Below, piece after piece: positions 1-5,215 of a stretch of DNA of 5,215 nucleotides (the stretch's first letter is position 1; each line of letters opens with the position of its first letter). The stretch comes from Bordetella parapertussis. GTDB lineage: Bacteria; Pseudomonadota; Gammaproteobacteria; Burkholderiales; Burkholderiaceae_C. The notes beneath the pieces are model-generated. The model saw nothing but the letters and a program-made list of their open reading frames with translations. It had not been told where the DNA came from and made no database searches. Made by a program: the position numbers and the translations under genes. The stretch lies in assembly GCA_945871945.1 (NCBI GenBank), contig CAMBXY010000113.1, positions 1 through 5,215 of the forward strand. Reading direction: 5' to 3'.

Positions 1-2
1 TG

Positions 3-80
3 CGATTCATTGATGGCGAGGTGGGTCAAATGAAGTTATCTGCTGTTTTTTCAGGCCAGTGTGAAAAACCCTGGTTCTAG
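3..80 (+). CDS. Possible C-terminal end of an upstream gene (partial)
   Basis: The reading frame is open from the window edge to a TAG at 78-80 and gives about 25 residues ending in Cys-Glu-Lys-Pro-Trp-Phe. The other two plus-strand frames have stops at 11-13 and 31-33, so this is the only frame that could carry a gene in from the left. The ending resembles that of the next gene, which has Cys-Lys-Pro-Trp near its C-terminus, so the two may be tandem relatives; this is an inference from a very short match. No function can be assigned. The fragment is too short to exclude a chance open frame. Confidence 0.4.
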   Translation, partial: RFIDGEVGQMKLSAVFSGQCEKPWF

Positions 81-570
81 CGCGGTGAGTGCCAGGCTGA
101 GTTTTCTTTGTTTGGCCTTGTGTTTTTTGCTGGCTTGCTCGCCACCTTCTGGCCAAGAGTTTTTTTGTGAAAGCTATTCGCAAGAAAGCACAATCAACAG
201 GTACAAACAGCAAGTAGTGCGCCTGAGTGAGCAAGAAATATGTGTGGCTTGGCCCATAGATATCCCTCAGTGCGCCAAAGCAGGCGAGTCCAGCATGACC
301 CTGTGGCTGCAGGGCACAGATGCAACTAAGCAAATGCGTGCGCAGTTACAAGGCACTTTTTCTGCGCAGCAAGTCAGCTTAGACATCGTTCCTTTTGTGC
401 GTGACATGGGCGATGTATCCAACGGCGTTGCGTCGCTGACAGAGCAACTGCAGTTTATTTTTCGCCCAGCAGATGCAAGCCTGCAAATGTCCTTTGGTCA
501 GTCTGGGCAAAAAACAATCAGCTTTGTTTGCAAGCCTTGGGTAAAGCAAAAGTGGTGGTCTATTTACTGA
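61..570 (+). CDS. Predicted lipoprotein of unknown function
   Basis: I do not recognise the family of this 169-residue protein. The N-terminus has a hydrophobic stretch (about residues 13-25) ending in a lipobox Leu-Leu-Ala-Cys, with Cys26 as the expected lipidated residue, followed by Ser-Pro-Pro-Ser-Gly as a flexible linker. This predicts export and anchoring in an envelope membrane. The mature part has four more cysteines (36, 61, 71, 157), an even number that would allow disulfides in the periplasm, and a Trp-rich C-terminus (Trp160, 165, 166) with no obvious catalytic motif. The start is uncertain. GTG at 61 has a weak AGG five bases upstream and would overlap the preceding frame by 20 bases. 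GTG at 85 would give a shorter signal peptide with Arg4 and a 4-nt gap to the preceding TAG, but has no visible ribosome site. tRNA-Ile2 follows 16 nt after the stop. Confidence 0.75.
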   Translation: MKNPGSSAVSARLSFLCLALCFLLACSPPSGQEFFCESYSQESTINRYKQQVVRLSEQEICVAWPIDIPQCAKAGESSMTLWLQGTDATKQMRAQLQGTFSAQQVSLDIVPFVRDMGDVSNGVASLTEQLQFIFRPADASLQMSFGQSGQKTISFVCKPWVKQKWWSIY

Positions 571-571
571 A

Positions 572-577
572 TACAAT
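572..577 (+). promoter_or_regulatory. Possible -10 box for tRNA-Ile2
   Basis: TACAAT matches five of six positions of the sigma-70 -10 consensus and ends nine bases before the mature tRNA, a normal distance for a tRNA promoter. It is followed by a G-run. No convincing -35 hexamer lies at 16-18 bp; the region there is the 3' end of the lipoprotein gene and is A-rich. Read-through from the lipoprotein gene is an alternative source of the tRNA transcript. Confidence 0.3.
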
Positions 578-586
578 GGGGTTAAA

Positions 587-663
587 GGGCCTATAGCTCA
601 GTTGGTTAGAGCAGAGGACTCATAATCCTTTGGTCCCTGGTTCGAGTCCAGGTGGGCCCACCA
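587..663 (+). tRNA. tRNA-Ile2 (CAT anticodon, C34 expected to be lysidine)
   Basis: A full cloverleaf folds by hand. The acceptor is 587-593 with 653-659 (one T-G wobble), the D stem GCTC/GAGC, the anticodon stem 614-618 with 626-630, and the T stem CCTGG/CCAGG. The discriminator is A660 and the CCA at 661-663 is encoded. The loop 619-625 holds anticodon CAT at 621-623. CAT occurs in initiator Met, elongator Met and Ile2 tRNAs. Initiator is unlikely because the 1-72 pair is a matched G-C and the anticodon stem lacks the three G-C pairs. The acceptor carries C4-G69 and C5-G68, the pairs known to help TilS select tRNA-Ile2 in E. coli, and overall resembles the ileX type. I therefore favour the tRNA that reads AUA after lysidine modification; elongator Met is the alternative. 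Confidence 0.8.
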
Positions 664-686
664 CTAACCTTTGATGAAATATTTTT

Positions 687-815
687 ATGAATAAATCTAT
701 CGTTGCCCAAATCAAAAATAAAGCTGCTATTTACTACGCCGTTGGTATTGCGCTCTTTTCAGCCATTGCAACGGTGCTCGTCACCATAGTGATTCTTGTT
801 AACAACAACAGCTGA
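687..815 (+). CDS. Small single-pass membrane protein, 42 residues, unknown function
   Basis: An ATG at 687 opens a 42-codon frame closed by TGA at 813-815. The first 12 residues carry Lys3, Lys10 and Lys12. Residues about 13-38 are almost wholly hydrophobic or small (Ala, Ile, Val, Leu, Phe, Gly, two Tyr), and the tail is Asn-Asn-Asn-Ser. This pattern predicts one membrane helix with the N-terminus inside. No ribosome-binding site is obvious before the ATG, and a six-codon frame starting at 674 overlaps the start region. The gene begins 23 nt after tRNA-Ile2 and ends 26 nt before the next membrane-protein gene, so the three may be one transcript. I do not recognise the family. Support comes from the membrane-protein composition and tight packing, not from homology. 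Confidence 0.6.
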   Translation: MNKSIVAQIKNKAAIYYAVGIALFSAIATVLVTIVILVNNNS

Positions 816-841
816 TCTTCCTGCACTTTGGTAGTTCGCAG

Positions 842-1147
842 ATGAATTACACACTACCTGTTTGGGTGCTTGATTTGGTGATTGTGTTTTTTCTAGTTGA
901 ATGGGTCTGCCTTTATTTTTATTTCAAGCGGCACCCACAAGGTTTAAATTTAGTGGATATGAGTTTTGCCCTGGCGCCTGGGTTTTTTCTGGTCTTGGGT
1001 TTTCGTTTCACAGCTATAGATTCCATATCTGTTGTTTCACTTTCCTGTCTGTTTTTTGCAGGTGTGTTGCACGCATTTGATTTGTATGGGCGGCATAAAA
1101 AAGCCAAATCCAAAGCGAGTCTCGATGTAAGTGAAGGTTCTGTATGA
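842..1147 (+). CDS. Small integral membrane protein, three predicted helices, unknown function
   Basis: The 101-residue product has three hydrophobic stretches at about residues 5-28, 38-58 and 60-82, followed by a Lys/Arg-rich cytoplasmic-type tail (Arg84 to Lys91) and a short acidic end. Charged residues sit inside or at the edges of the helices: Asp11 and Glu20 in the first, Arg55 in the second, His77 and Asp80 in the third. Their spacing resembles a group of small uncharacterised three-helix membrane proteins I recall from proteobacteria, but I cannot name a family. ATG at 842 is the only conventional start after an in-frame stop at 800-802; no clear ribosome site precedes it. It follows the 42-residue membrane protein by 26 nt. 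The promoter of tRNA-Arg begins directly after its stop, and no terminator separates the two. Confidence 0.75.
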   Translation: MNYTLPVWVLDLVIVFFLVEWVCLYFYFKRHPQGLNLVDMSFALAPGFFLVLGFRFTAIDSISVVSLSCLFFAGVLHAFDLYGRHKKAKSKASLDVSEGSV

Positions 1148-1149
1148 CC

Positions 1150-1177
1150 TTGGGTTTAGGTTCGTACATGTTATGAT
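1150..1177 (+). promoter_or_regulatory. Predicted sigma-70 promoter for tRNA-Arg and greB
   Basis: The -10 box TATGAT at 1172-1177 matches five of six consensus positions and is preceded by TG one base upstream (extended -10). A weak -35, TTGGGT at 1150-1155, lies 16 bp upstream and keeps only the TTG. Transcription would begin near 1183-1185, a few bases before the mature tRNA at 1189. The bases after the -10 (CTGCGCCC) are GC-rich, the usual discriminator of stable-RNA promoters repressed by ppGpp. The distance and composition fit a tRNA promoter; activity is inferred. Confidence 0.6.
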
Positions 1178-1188
1178 CTGCGCCCAGT

Positions 1189-1265
1189 GCGGCTGTAGCT
1201 CAGTTGGATAGAGTACTTGGCTACGAACCAAGGGGTCGTGGGTTCGAATCCTGCCAGCCGCACCA
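1189..1265 (+). tRNA. tRNA-Arg (ACG anticodon)
   Basis: The cloverleaf is complete. The acceptor GCGGCTG (1189-1195) pairs with CAGCCGC (1255-1261). The D arm is normal, and the anticodon stem CTTGG/CCAAG encloses the loop 1221-1227 with ACG at 1223-1225. The T stem 1238-1242 with 1250-1254 has two wobble pairs, the T loop is TTCGAAT, the discriminator is A1262 and CCA is encoded at 1263-1265. A34 is expected to be converted to inosine by TadA so that CGU, CGC and CGA codons are read. The gene is followed after 9 nt by the greB start codon, leaving no room for a separate promoter. Confidence 0.96.
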
Positions 1266-1274
1266 TTTATATAT

Positions 1275-1838
1275 ATGAGTAAAGCCTTTACCCGCAATTC
1301 CGACCCAAGCGACCAAGGCGATGAAGACGAAGACGTTTCTCCTGCTTTGCCTAATGGCAGCAAAAACTACATCACCCCACTGGGCTACGCCCGCATGCGC
1401 GAAGAGTTGCTCAGCCTGATTGACGACGAGCGTCCCAAAGTGGTGGAAATCGTGCACTGGGCGGCCAGCAACGGTGACAGGTCTGAAAACGGCGACTATA
1501 TTTATGGCAAAAAACGTTTGCGAGAAATCGACAGGCGTATTCGGTTCTTAACCAAAAGGCTAGAGTTGGCTGTGGTGTCTGACCCCAGTTTGCACCATGG
1601 GCGCGATCAGGTTTTTTTTGGCGCTACTGTCAGCTATGAAGACCAAGAGGGCAGCGCTAACACCATCACTATTTTGGGTATCGATGAGGCTGACAGCTTG
1701 AATGCACAGGTCAGTTGGGTCTCACCGATTGCCCAAGCCTTGCTTAAGTCGCATGTGGGCGATGTGGTCAAACTCCAAACTCCCAAGGGGTGGCTAGAAA
1801 TAGAAGTTATGAAAGTGGTTTATCCCGCACCAACTTAA
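1275..1838 (+). CDS. greB: Transcription elongation factor GreB
   Basis: GreB enters the secondary channel of RNA polymerase and stimulates the polymerase to cleave the backtracked 3' end of the nascent RNA, rescuing arrested complexes. The coiled-coil domain spans about residues 31-105 and carries the Gre signature Asn-Gly-Asp-Arg-Ser-Glu-Asn-Gly-Asp-Tyr at 66-75; Asp68 and Glu71 are the tip acids that help hold the catalytic metal. The Trp-Ala-Ala-Ser stretch before it and the Leu-Arg-Glu-Ile-Asp-Arg-Arg stretch after it are GreB-like. The C-terminal FKBP-like domain contains Val-Ser-Trp-Val-Ser-Pro-Ile-Ala (about 147-154). At 187 residues it is about 29 longer than E. coli GreB because of an acidic N-terminal extension (Asp/Glu-rich at 10-20). 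I keep ATG 1275 because Met-Ser-Lys-Ala-Phe-Thr is typical of Burkholderiales GreB as I recall it. There is no Shine-Dalgarno, and the leader is the 9 nt after tRNA-Arg. Confidence 0.95.
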   Translation: MSKAFTRNSDPSDQGDEDEDVSPALPNGSKNYITPLGYARMREELLSLIDDERPKVVEIVHWAASNGDRSENGDYIYGKKRLREIDRRIRFLTKRLELAVVSDPSLHHGRDQVFFGATVSYEDQEGSANTITILGIDEADSLNAQVSWVSPIAQALLKSHVGDVVKLQTPKGWLEIEVMKVVYPAPT

Positions 1839-1852
1839 CAACAGGGTCGGTG

Positions 1853-4096
1853 TCAAGACTGCGCGCGGTGCGAAAAAGCCCGGCTGGCTTTGCTGACAGC
1901 AGGTAAGCGCTGCAAACTGGAAAGCACCGATTGCAGGTGGGTAAAGTCTTGCACTGCAATTAAGAAACGTAAATCGGTGGCTTCCTTGCCGCTGACCTCA
2001 TCAACCATGCTGACCAACTTAATGTCGGCTTCAGCCGAGGTGATGGCCGCGGCGACGCTTGCCAATACACCTTTGCCGTTGAGTACGGTCACCACAATAC
2101 TTGCTTCAAAACTGCGTACAGTTTCATCTGACCATTCAACCGCGATGAAGCGCTCGCTATCCTTGGCTTTAAGGCGTTGCGCAACCTGACAACTCTCTAA
2201 ATGAATCACCAAGCCTTCGCCGTGACCCAAGTAGCCCAAGATGGGGTCGCCAGGCAAGGGGTGGCAACACAGGGCGTACTGCACAGAGGCATTGTCGCTG
2301 CCGTCAACCACCACACTGCCTTGAGAGAATGTTTCGTGGGCGGTGAAACGCTCCAAACTCAGCAGCAAAGGGTCGGGGCGCTCGCCTAAATCTCCCAGCA
2401 ACTTCACCAAGCGTTTGGCCACAATAGAAGCGACACGCTTGCCCAAGCCAATGTCGGTGAGCAATTCGTCAAGATTTTTGCTGCCGGTAAAACGCAACAA
2501 CTTATCCCACAAAGTTTTATGCGCTTGATCGGCTGCAGGAAGTTGTGCAAAGCCTTCTGCGCGCAATCCTTGCAACAATAATTTTTCACCCAAATCTTTG
2601 GACTCTGACTGAGCGCGGGTTTTGAAGTAGTGGCGAATTTTGGAACGCGCCCTACCGGTTTTAACGAAACCCAACCAAGCTGGGTTGGGCGTGGTGTCTG
2701 TTGAGGTGATGATTTCAACCACATCGCCGTTGCTGAGTTCGCTGCGCAAGGACACAGGCTGGCCATTCACATTGGCGCCCAAGGTGTGCTCGCCCACATT
2801 GGTATGAACCGCATAGGCAAAGTCGACAACAGTCGCGCCTCGGGGCAAAGCCATGATGTGGCTTTTGGGGGTGAAGACATACACCGCGTCAGGGAACAAA
2901 TCGACTTTGACATGGTCCCAAAACTCAGCAGCGTCGCGAGTTTCATCTTGAATGTCTAGCAAGGACTGCAGCCATTGCGTGCCCAAACGCTCAGCACGTT
3001 CATGGCCGGGGTCGCTGCTCTTGTACATCCAGTGCGCGGCCACACCCGACTCGGCAACCACGTGCATGGCTTCGGTGCGTAATTGGAATTCCACATTGAT
3101 GCCTGCAGGGCCCACCAAGGTGGTGTGCAAGGACTGGTAACCATTCACCTTGGCAATCGCAATATGGTCTTTGAACTTGCCGGGAACGGGCTTGTAGAGC
3201 TGATGCAGTATGCCAAGGCCGGTGTAGCAGTCGACCAAGTTGGGTATCAAGATACGCATGCCGTAGATGTCAGTGACTTGCGCAAAACTCAAATGCTTTT
3301 GATCCATTTTTTGGTAGATAGAAAACAATGTTTTTTCTCGACCAAAGATATGAATAGGTAACTTGGCATTTTTGAAAGCACCTTCGACATCGCGTTGCAG
3401 TTTTTGCAGCAAATCACGGCGGCGACTGCGGGCTTTCATCACCGCTTTTTCCAACACCTGGTAACGCCATGGGCGCAGGTGGCGAAACGCCAATTCTTGC
3501 AGTTCGCGGTAGGTTTGGTTCAGGCCTAAGCGATGGGCAATTGGGGCATAAATTTCTAAGGTCTCGCTGCTGATGGCCTTCCAGCGCGAACGCGGCATGG
3601 CTTCCATGGTGCGCATATTGTGGGTGCGGTCGGCGAGTTTGACCAAAATAACCCGCACATCTCGCGCCATGGCGAGCAACATTTTGCGAAACGATTCAAC
3701 TTGGCCTTCCTCTTGCGTTTCAAAATTGAGCTTGTCTAGCTTGGTCAAACCGTCGACCAGTTCGGCAACATTGGCGCCAAATTTTTCAACCAAATCGGCC
3801 TTGGTTACACCGCAGTCTTCCATCACATCATGCAAAAGAGCCGCCATCAAAGCTTGGCTATCGAGCTTCCATTCAGTGCACTGCAATGCCACAGCAATCG
3901 GGTGGGTGATGTAAGGCTCGCCGCTTTTGCGGGTAACGCCAAGGTGTGCCTCATCGGCAAAGCGATAGGCGCGTTTGACTTGCTCTAAGCCTTCGGGGCT
4001 TATGTAGTCAAGTTTGGCCTGCAGCAAAGCAAAGCTGGCGGCTGCCGCATTGCTGGCCAGCGTTGGCGCGGTAAGGAGTTTTTCAGCGGAAACCAT
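1853..4096 (-). CDS. spoT: Bifunctional (p)ppGpp synthetase/hydrolase SpoT
   Basis: This 747-residue long RelA/SpoT homologue makes the alarmone (p)ppGpp from ATP and GTP/GDP and hydrolyses it again. The HD hydrolase domain is intact: His65, His89-Asp90, Glu93-Asp94 and Asp156, in the order of the Rel active site. The synthetase domain (about 245-360) has Gly-Arg-Glu-Lys at 252-255, Asp276 and Glu336. Its Lys-Phe-Lys-Asp at 307-310 is the basic version (RxKD-like) found in bifunctional enzymes, not the acidic ExDD of RelA. A TGS domain follows at about 399-462, then a zinc-finger-like region with Cys610-Cys611, His632 and Cys636, and a C-terminal ACT domain from about 663. Both activities therefore look retained. 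The ATG follows an in-frame stop at 4103-4105, and no strong ribosome site is visible. The gene lies downstream of rpoZ as in enterobacteria, but a terminator intervenes. Its stop is 14 nt from that of greB. Confidence 0.97.
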   Translation of the reverse strand: MVSAEKLLTAPTLASNAAAASFALLQAKLDYISPEGLEQVKRAYRFADEAHLGVTRKSGEPYITHPIAVALQCTEWKLDSQALMAALLHDVMEDCGVTKADLVEKFGANVAELVDGLTKLDKLNFETQEEGQVESFRKMLLAMARDVRVILVKLADRTHNMRTMEAMPRSRWKAISSETLEIYAPIAHRLGLNQTYRELQELAFRHLRPWRYQVLEKAVMKARSRRRDLLQKLQRDVEGAFKNAKLPIHIFGREKTLFSIYQKMDQKHLSFAQVTDIYGMRILIPNLVDCYTGLGILHQLYKPVPGKFKDHIAIAKVNGYQSLHTTLVGPAGINVEFQLRTEAMHVVAESGVAAHWMYKSSDPGHERAERLGTQWLQSLLDIQDETRDAAEFWDHVKVDLFPDAVYVFTPKSHIMALPRGATVVDFAYAVHTNVGEHTLGANVNGQPVSLRSELSNGDVVEIITSTDTTPNPAWLGFVKTGRARSKIRHYFKTRAQSESKDLGEKLLLQGLRAEGFAQLPAADQAHKTLWDKLLRFTGSKNLDELLTDIGLGKRVASIVAKRLVKLLGDLGERPDPLLLSLERFTAHETFSQGSVVVDGSDNASVQYALCCHPLPGDPILGYLGHGEGLVIHLESCQVAQRLKAKDSERFIAVEWSDETVRSFEASIVVTVLNGKGVLASVAAAITSAEADIKLVSMVDEVSGKEATDLRFLIAVQDFTHLQSVLSSLQRLPAVSKASRAFSHRAQS

Positions 4097-4140
4097 AGGC
4101 TTCTACTGTAGCGTTTTGTAGAGCCACGGGCCAAGGGCCG

Positions 4141-4170
4141 AAAAAAAAGCACTGCCTTGGCAGTGCTTTT
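4141..4170 (-). terminator. Intrinsic terminator of the yicC-gmk-rpoZ operon
   Basis: On the minus strand a perfect 7-bp stem GCACTGC/GCAGTGC closes a 4-base loop, is extended by four A-T pairs, and is followed by eight T residues (complement of 4148-4141). It starts 36 nt after the rpoZ stop and ends 44 nt before the spoT start. This is the classical form of a Rho-independent terminator. The other strand has only four T residues after the stem, so termination should mainly act on leftward transcription. Confidence 0.9.
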
Positions 4171-4206
4171 GTGCGGGCAGGATGGAGCTCCCAGCGCGCA
4201 AGGAAC

Positions 4207-4410
4207 TTAACCGGGTACTTTTTTAAGCATTTCTATACCGATTTTTCCTGCGGCAATTTCGCGCAAGGCGGTGACGCCAGGCTTGTTCTTGCTCTCGATT
4301 TTGGGCGTGTGGCCTTGGGCCAGCATGCGGGCGCGGTAGGTCGCGGCCAGAACCAATTGGAAACGGTTGGGAATTTGTTCGAGACAGTCTTCAACAGTGA
4401 TGCGTGCCAT
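4207..4410 (-). CDS. rpoZ: RNA polymerase omega subunit
   Basis: The 67-residue protein is the omega subunit, which binds the C-terminal part of beta-prime, aids core assembly and, in E. coli, forms ppGpp-binding site 1 with beta-prime. Family marks visible here are the Met-Ala-Arg-Ile-Thr-Val-Glu-Asp start, Asn-Arg-Phe-Gln-Leu-Val (15-20), Arg-Ala-Arg (26-28) and the signature Asn-Lys-Pro at 42-44 followed by Ala-Leu-Arg-Glu-Ile-Ala (48-53). The Ala2-Arg3 N-terminus that contacts ppGpp in E. coli is kept. A good ribosome site, GGAG (complement of 4418-4421), lies 7 nt before the ATG. gmk ends 16 nt upstream, so the two form one operon. The protein is shorter than the 91-residue E. coli omega, as is usual in this order. 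Confidence 0.97.
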   Translation of the reverse strand: MARITVEDCLEQIPNRFQLVLAATYRARMLAQGHTPKIESKNKPGVTALREIAAGKIGIEMLKKVPG

Positions 4411-4426
4411 GGTGTTGCTCCGGTGT

Positions 4427-5053
4427 TCAGTTGAGTTTCAAGGCTTGGAAGATATCGCTTCTAAGGGTGCGTTGCGACGCGTATTTGAGGCGCTGCGCAT
4501 GAACGATAGCTTTAAGATCGAATAAAGCTTTATCAAAAAGTTGATTGATTATAACGAAGTCAAATTCATGGGCCTGCGCCATCTCGGTGGCGGCGTTGGC
4601 CAAGCGTGTTTCAATCACTTCAGGTGTATCTTCACCGCGGCGATGTAAGCGCGAGCGCAACTCTTCCCAGCTGGGTGGCAAGATGAAAATCAATACCGCG
4701 TTGGCAAACAAGCGTTTGATTTGAATAGCCCCTTGGAAGTCAATCTCCAAGACAACATCCATGCCTTGCGAAATGCGTTCTTGAATGGTGGCGCTGCTGG
4801 TGCCGTAGCGGTTGCCATGCACATAGGCCCATTCTAAAAAAGCATTTGTTGCAACCATCTCGTCAAATTGAGCATCATCAATGAAGAAATATTCGCGGCC
4901 ATGAAACTCTTGACCGCGTGGCGCACGCGTGGTGTGCGACACAGAATGTTGAACACCTGCATCGAGTTCCATCAGGGCTTTGACCAAGCTCGACTTGCCT
5001 GCACCACTGGGAGCCGCGACCACAAATAAGTTTCCTGGGTAAGTCGTCTTCAT
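4427..5053 (-). CDS. gmk: Guanylate kinase
   Basis: Guanylate kinase transfers phosphate from ATP to GMP (and dGMP) to give GDP, an essential cytosolic step of GTP supply. The 208-residue product is full length. It has the P-loop Ala-Pro-Ser-Gly-Ala-Gly-Lys-Ser-Ser (14-22), and the GMP-binding region with Ser39, Arg43, Arg46, Glu49 and Tyr55. Tyr83-Gly84-Thr85, Ile104-Asp105 with Gln107-Gly108, and the lid arginines around 135-139 and Arg150 are also present. All key family positions I can check are in place. The start ATG overlaps the yicC stop as ATGA, and no separate ribosome site is clear, so translation is probably coupled to yicC. It is followed by rpoZ after 16 nt. Its product GDP feeds the GTP/ppGpp pool handled by SpoT. 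Confidence 0.97.
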   Translation of the reverse strand: MKTTYPGNLFVVAAPSGAGKSSLVKALMELDAGVQHSVSHTTRAPRGQEFHGREYFFIDDAQFDEMVATNAFLEWAYVHGNRYGTSSATIQERISQGMDVVLEIDFQGAIQIKRLFANAVLIFILPPSWEELRSRLHRRGEDTPEVIETRLANAATEMAQAHEFDFVIINQLFDKALFDLKAIVHAQRLKYASQRTLRSDIFQALKLN

Positions 5054-5215
5054 TCAAGGTTTTGAACTTGTTCGCGCATTTGCTCGATCAGCACCTTCAT
5101 ATCTAGCGAGATGCGCGTCATCTCGATGGCGCTGGATTTGGAACCAAGTGTATTGGCTTCGCGGTGCAGTTCTTGAATCAAAAAGTCTAGTCGCTTGCCC
5201 ACGCCTTCTTTGTGC
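5050..5215 (-). CDS. yicC: YicC family endoribonuclease, C-terminal part (partial)
   Basis: Only the last 54 codons are in the window; the gene runs off the right edge. The visible part holds the conserved YicC C-terminal block: [10 protein letters not shown] (positions about 6-15 of the fragment), [10 protein letters not shown], and [10 protein letters not shown] near the end, finishing in Asn-Leu-Glu. YicC proteins have been described as endoribonucleases in E. coli, where yicC is also close to gmk. The stop TGA (5050-5052) shares bases with the gmk ATG (5051-5053), a 4-base overlap typical of coupled genes. Confidence 0.94.
   Translation of the reverse strand, partial: HKEGVGKRLDFLIQELHREANTLGSKSSAIEMTRISLDMKVLIEQMREQVQNLE

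Noticed and set aside
7..333. Minus-strand 108-codon frame opposite the lipoprotein
   Set aside because: No recognisable domain, and it is antisense to a frame with a convincing signal peptide and lipobox.
674..694. Six-codon frame overlapping the start of the 42-residue gene
   Set aside because: Too short to judge, and it lacks a ribosome site; mentioned only as a possible leader peptide without support.
796..805. 10-bp palindrome TTGTTAACAA
   Set aside because: It falls in the coding end of the 42-residue gene and has no partner copy or promoter nearby; AT-rich chance palindrome.
587..1265. Genomic island between two tRNA genes
   Set aside because: No integrase, no repeated tRNA 3' end and no direct repeats were seen; only two tiny genes lie between the tRNAs.
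1037..1363. Minus-strand open frames crossing tRNA-Arg (also the one at 1221-1457)
   Set aside because: They are antisense translations of the tRNA; the Arg-Ile-Arg-Thr-His-Asp-Pro and Gln-Asp-Ser-Asn-Pro-Arg-Pro type peptides are well-known spurious proteins in databases.
1875..1891. Hairpin AAAGCC/GGCTTT with a T tract on the minus strand
   Set aside because: It lies before the spoT stop codon, so acting as a spoT terminator would leave a message without a stop; in the greB direction only three T residues follow. Low-strength chance structure is more likely.
1890..3914. Several open frames on both strands inside spoT (for example 2404-2766 minus and 3573-3914 plus)
   Set aside because: Out-of-frame shadows of a long intact gene with complete family motifs and no frameshift.

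Overview
The window looks like a chromosomal core region of a betaproteobacterium, most likely order Burkholderiales. The evidence is the set and order of housekeeping genes on the right (yicC, gmk, rpoZ, spoT, with greB facing them), the 67-residue omega subunit ending in Lys-Val-Pro-Gly, and the long acidic N-terminus of GreB. Base composition looks near half G+C by eye, somewhat lower than usual for the order. I cannot name a genus. No transposase, integrase, phage gene, CRISPR array or toxin-antitoxin pair was seen.

Left part (1-1188): the tail of a possible gene (3-80) is followed by a predicted lipoprotein of unknown function (61-570). Next comes a tRNA with a CAT anticodon, which I read as tRNA-Ile2 (587-663). 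Two small membrane-protein genes of unknown function follow: a 42-residue single-pass protein (687-815) and a 101-residue three-pass protein (842-1147).

Middle (1149-1838): a promoter with a good extended -10 and a GC-rich discriminator precedes tRNA-Arg(ACG) (1189-1265). Its CCA end lies only 9 nt before the start codon of greB (1275-1838), a transcript-cleavage factor for stalled RNA polymerase. The short gap implies that the tRNA and greB share one transcript.

Right part (1853-5215, minus strand): spoT (bifunctional ppGpp synthetase/hydrolase) is convergent with greB across only 14 nt. Upstream of spoT, in transcription order, lie the 3' end of yicC, then gmk, then rpoZ. yicC and gmk overlap by ATGA, and gmk and rpoZ are 16 nt apart. 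A strong intrinsic terminator sits between rpoZ and spoT, so spoT probably has its own promoter or depends on read-through.

The genes share a theme. Gmk makes GDP, the precursor of GTP. SpoT makes and destroys (p)ppGpp from GTP/GDP. Omega forms part of a ppGpp-binding site on RNA polymerase. GreB acts through the polymerase secondary channel, where ppGpp partner proteins also bind. This is a known type of neighbourhood, so I see no clear new system. The most useful leads are the tRNA-Arg/greB junction, the terminator that separates spoT from its usual operon partners, and the small unknown membrane and lipoprotein genes at the left.
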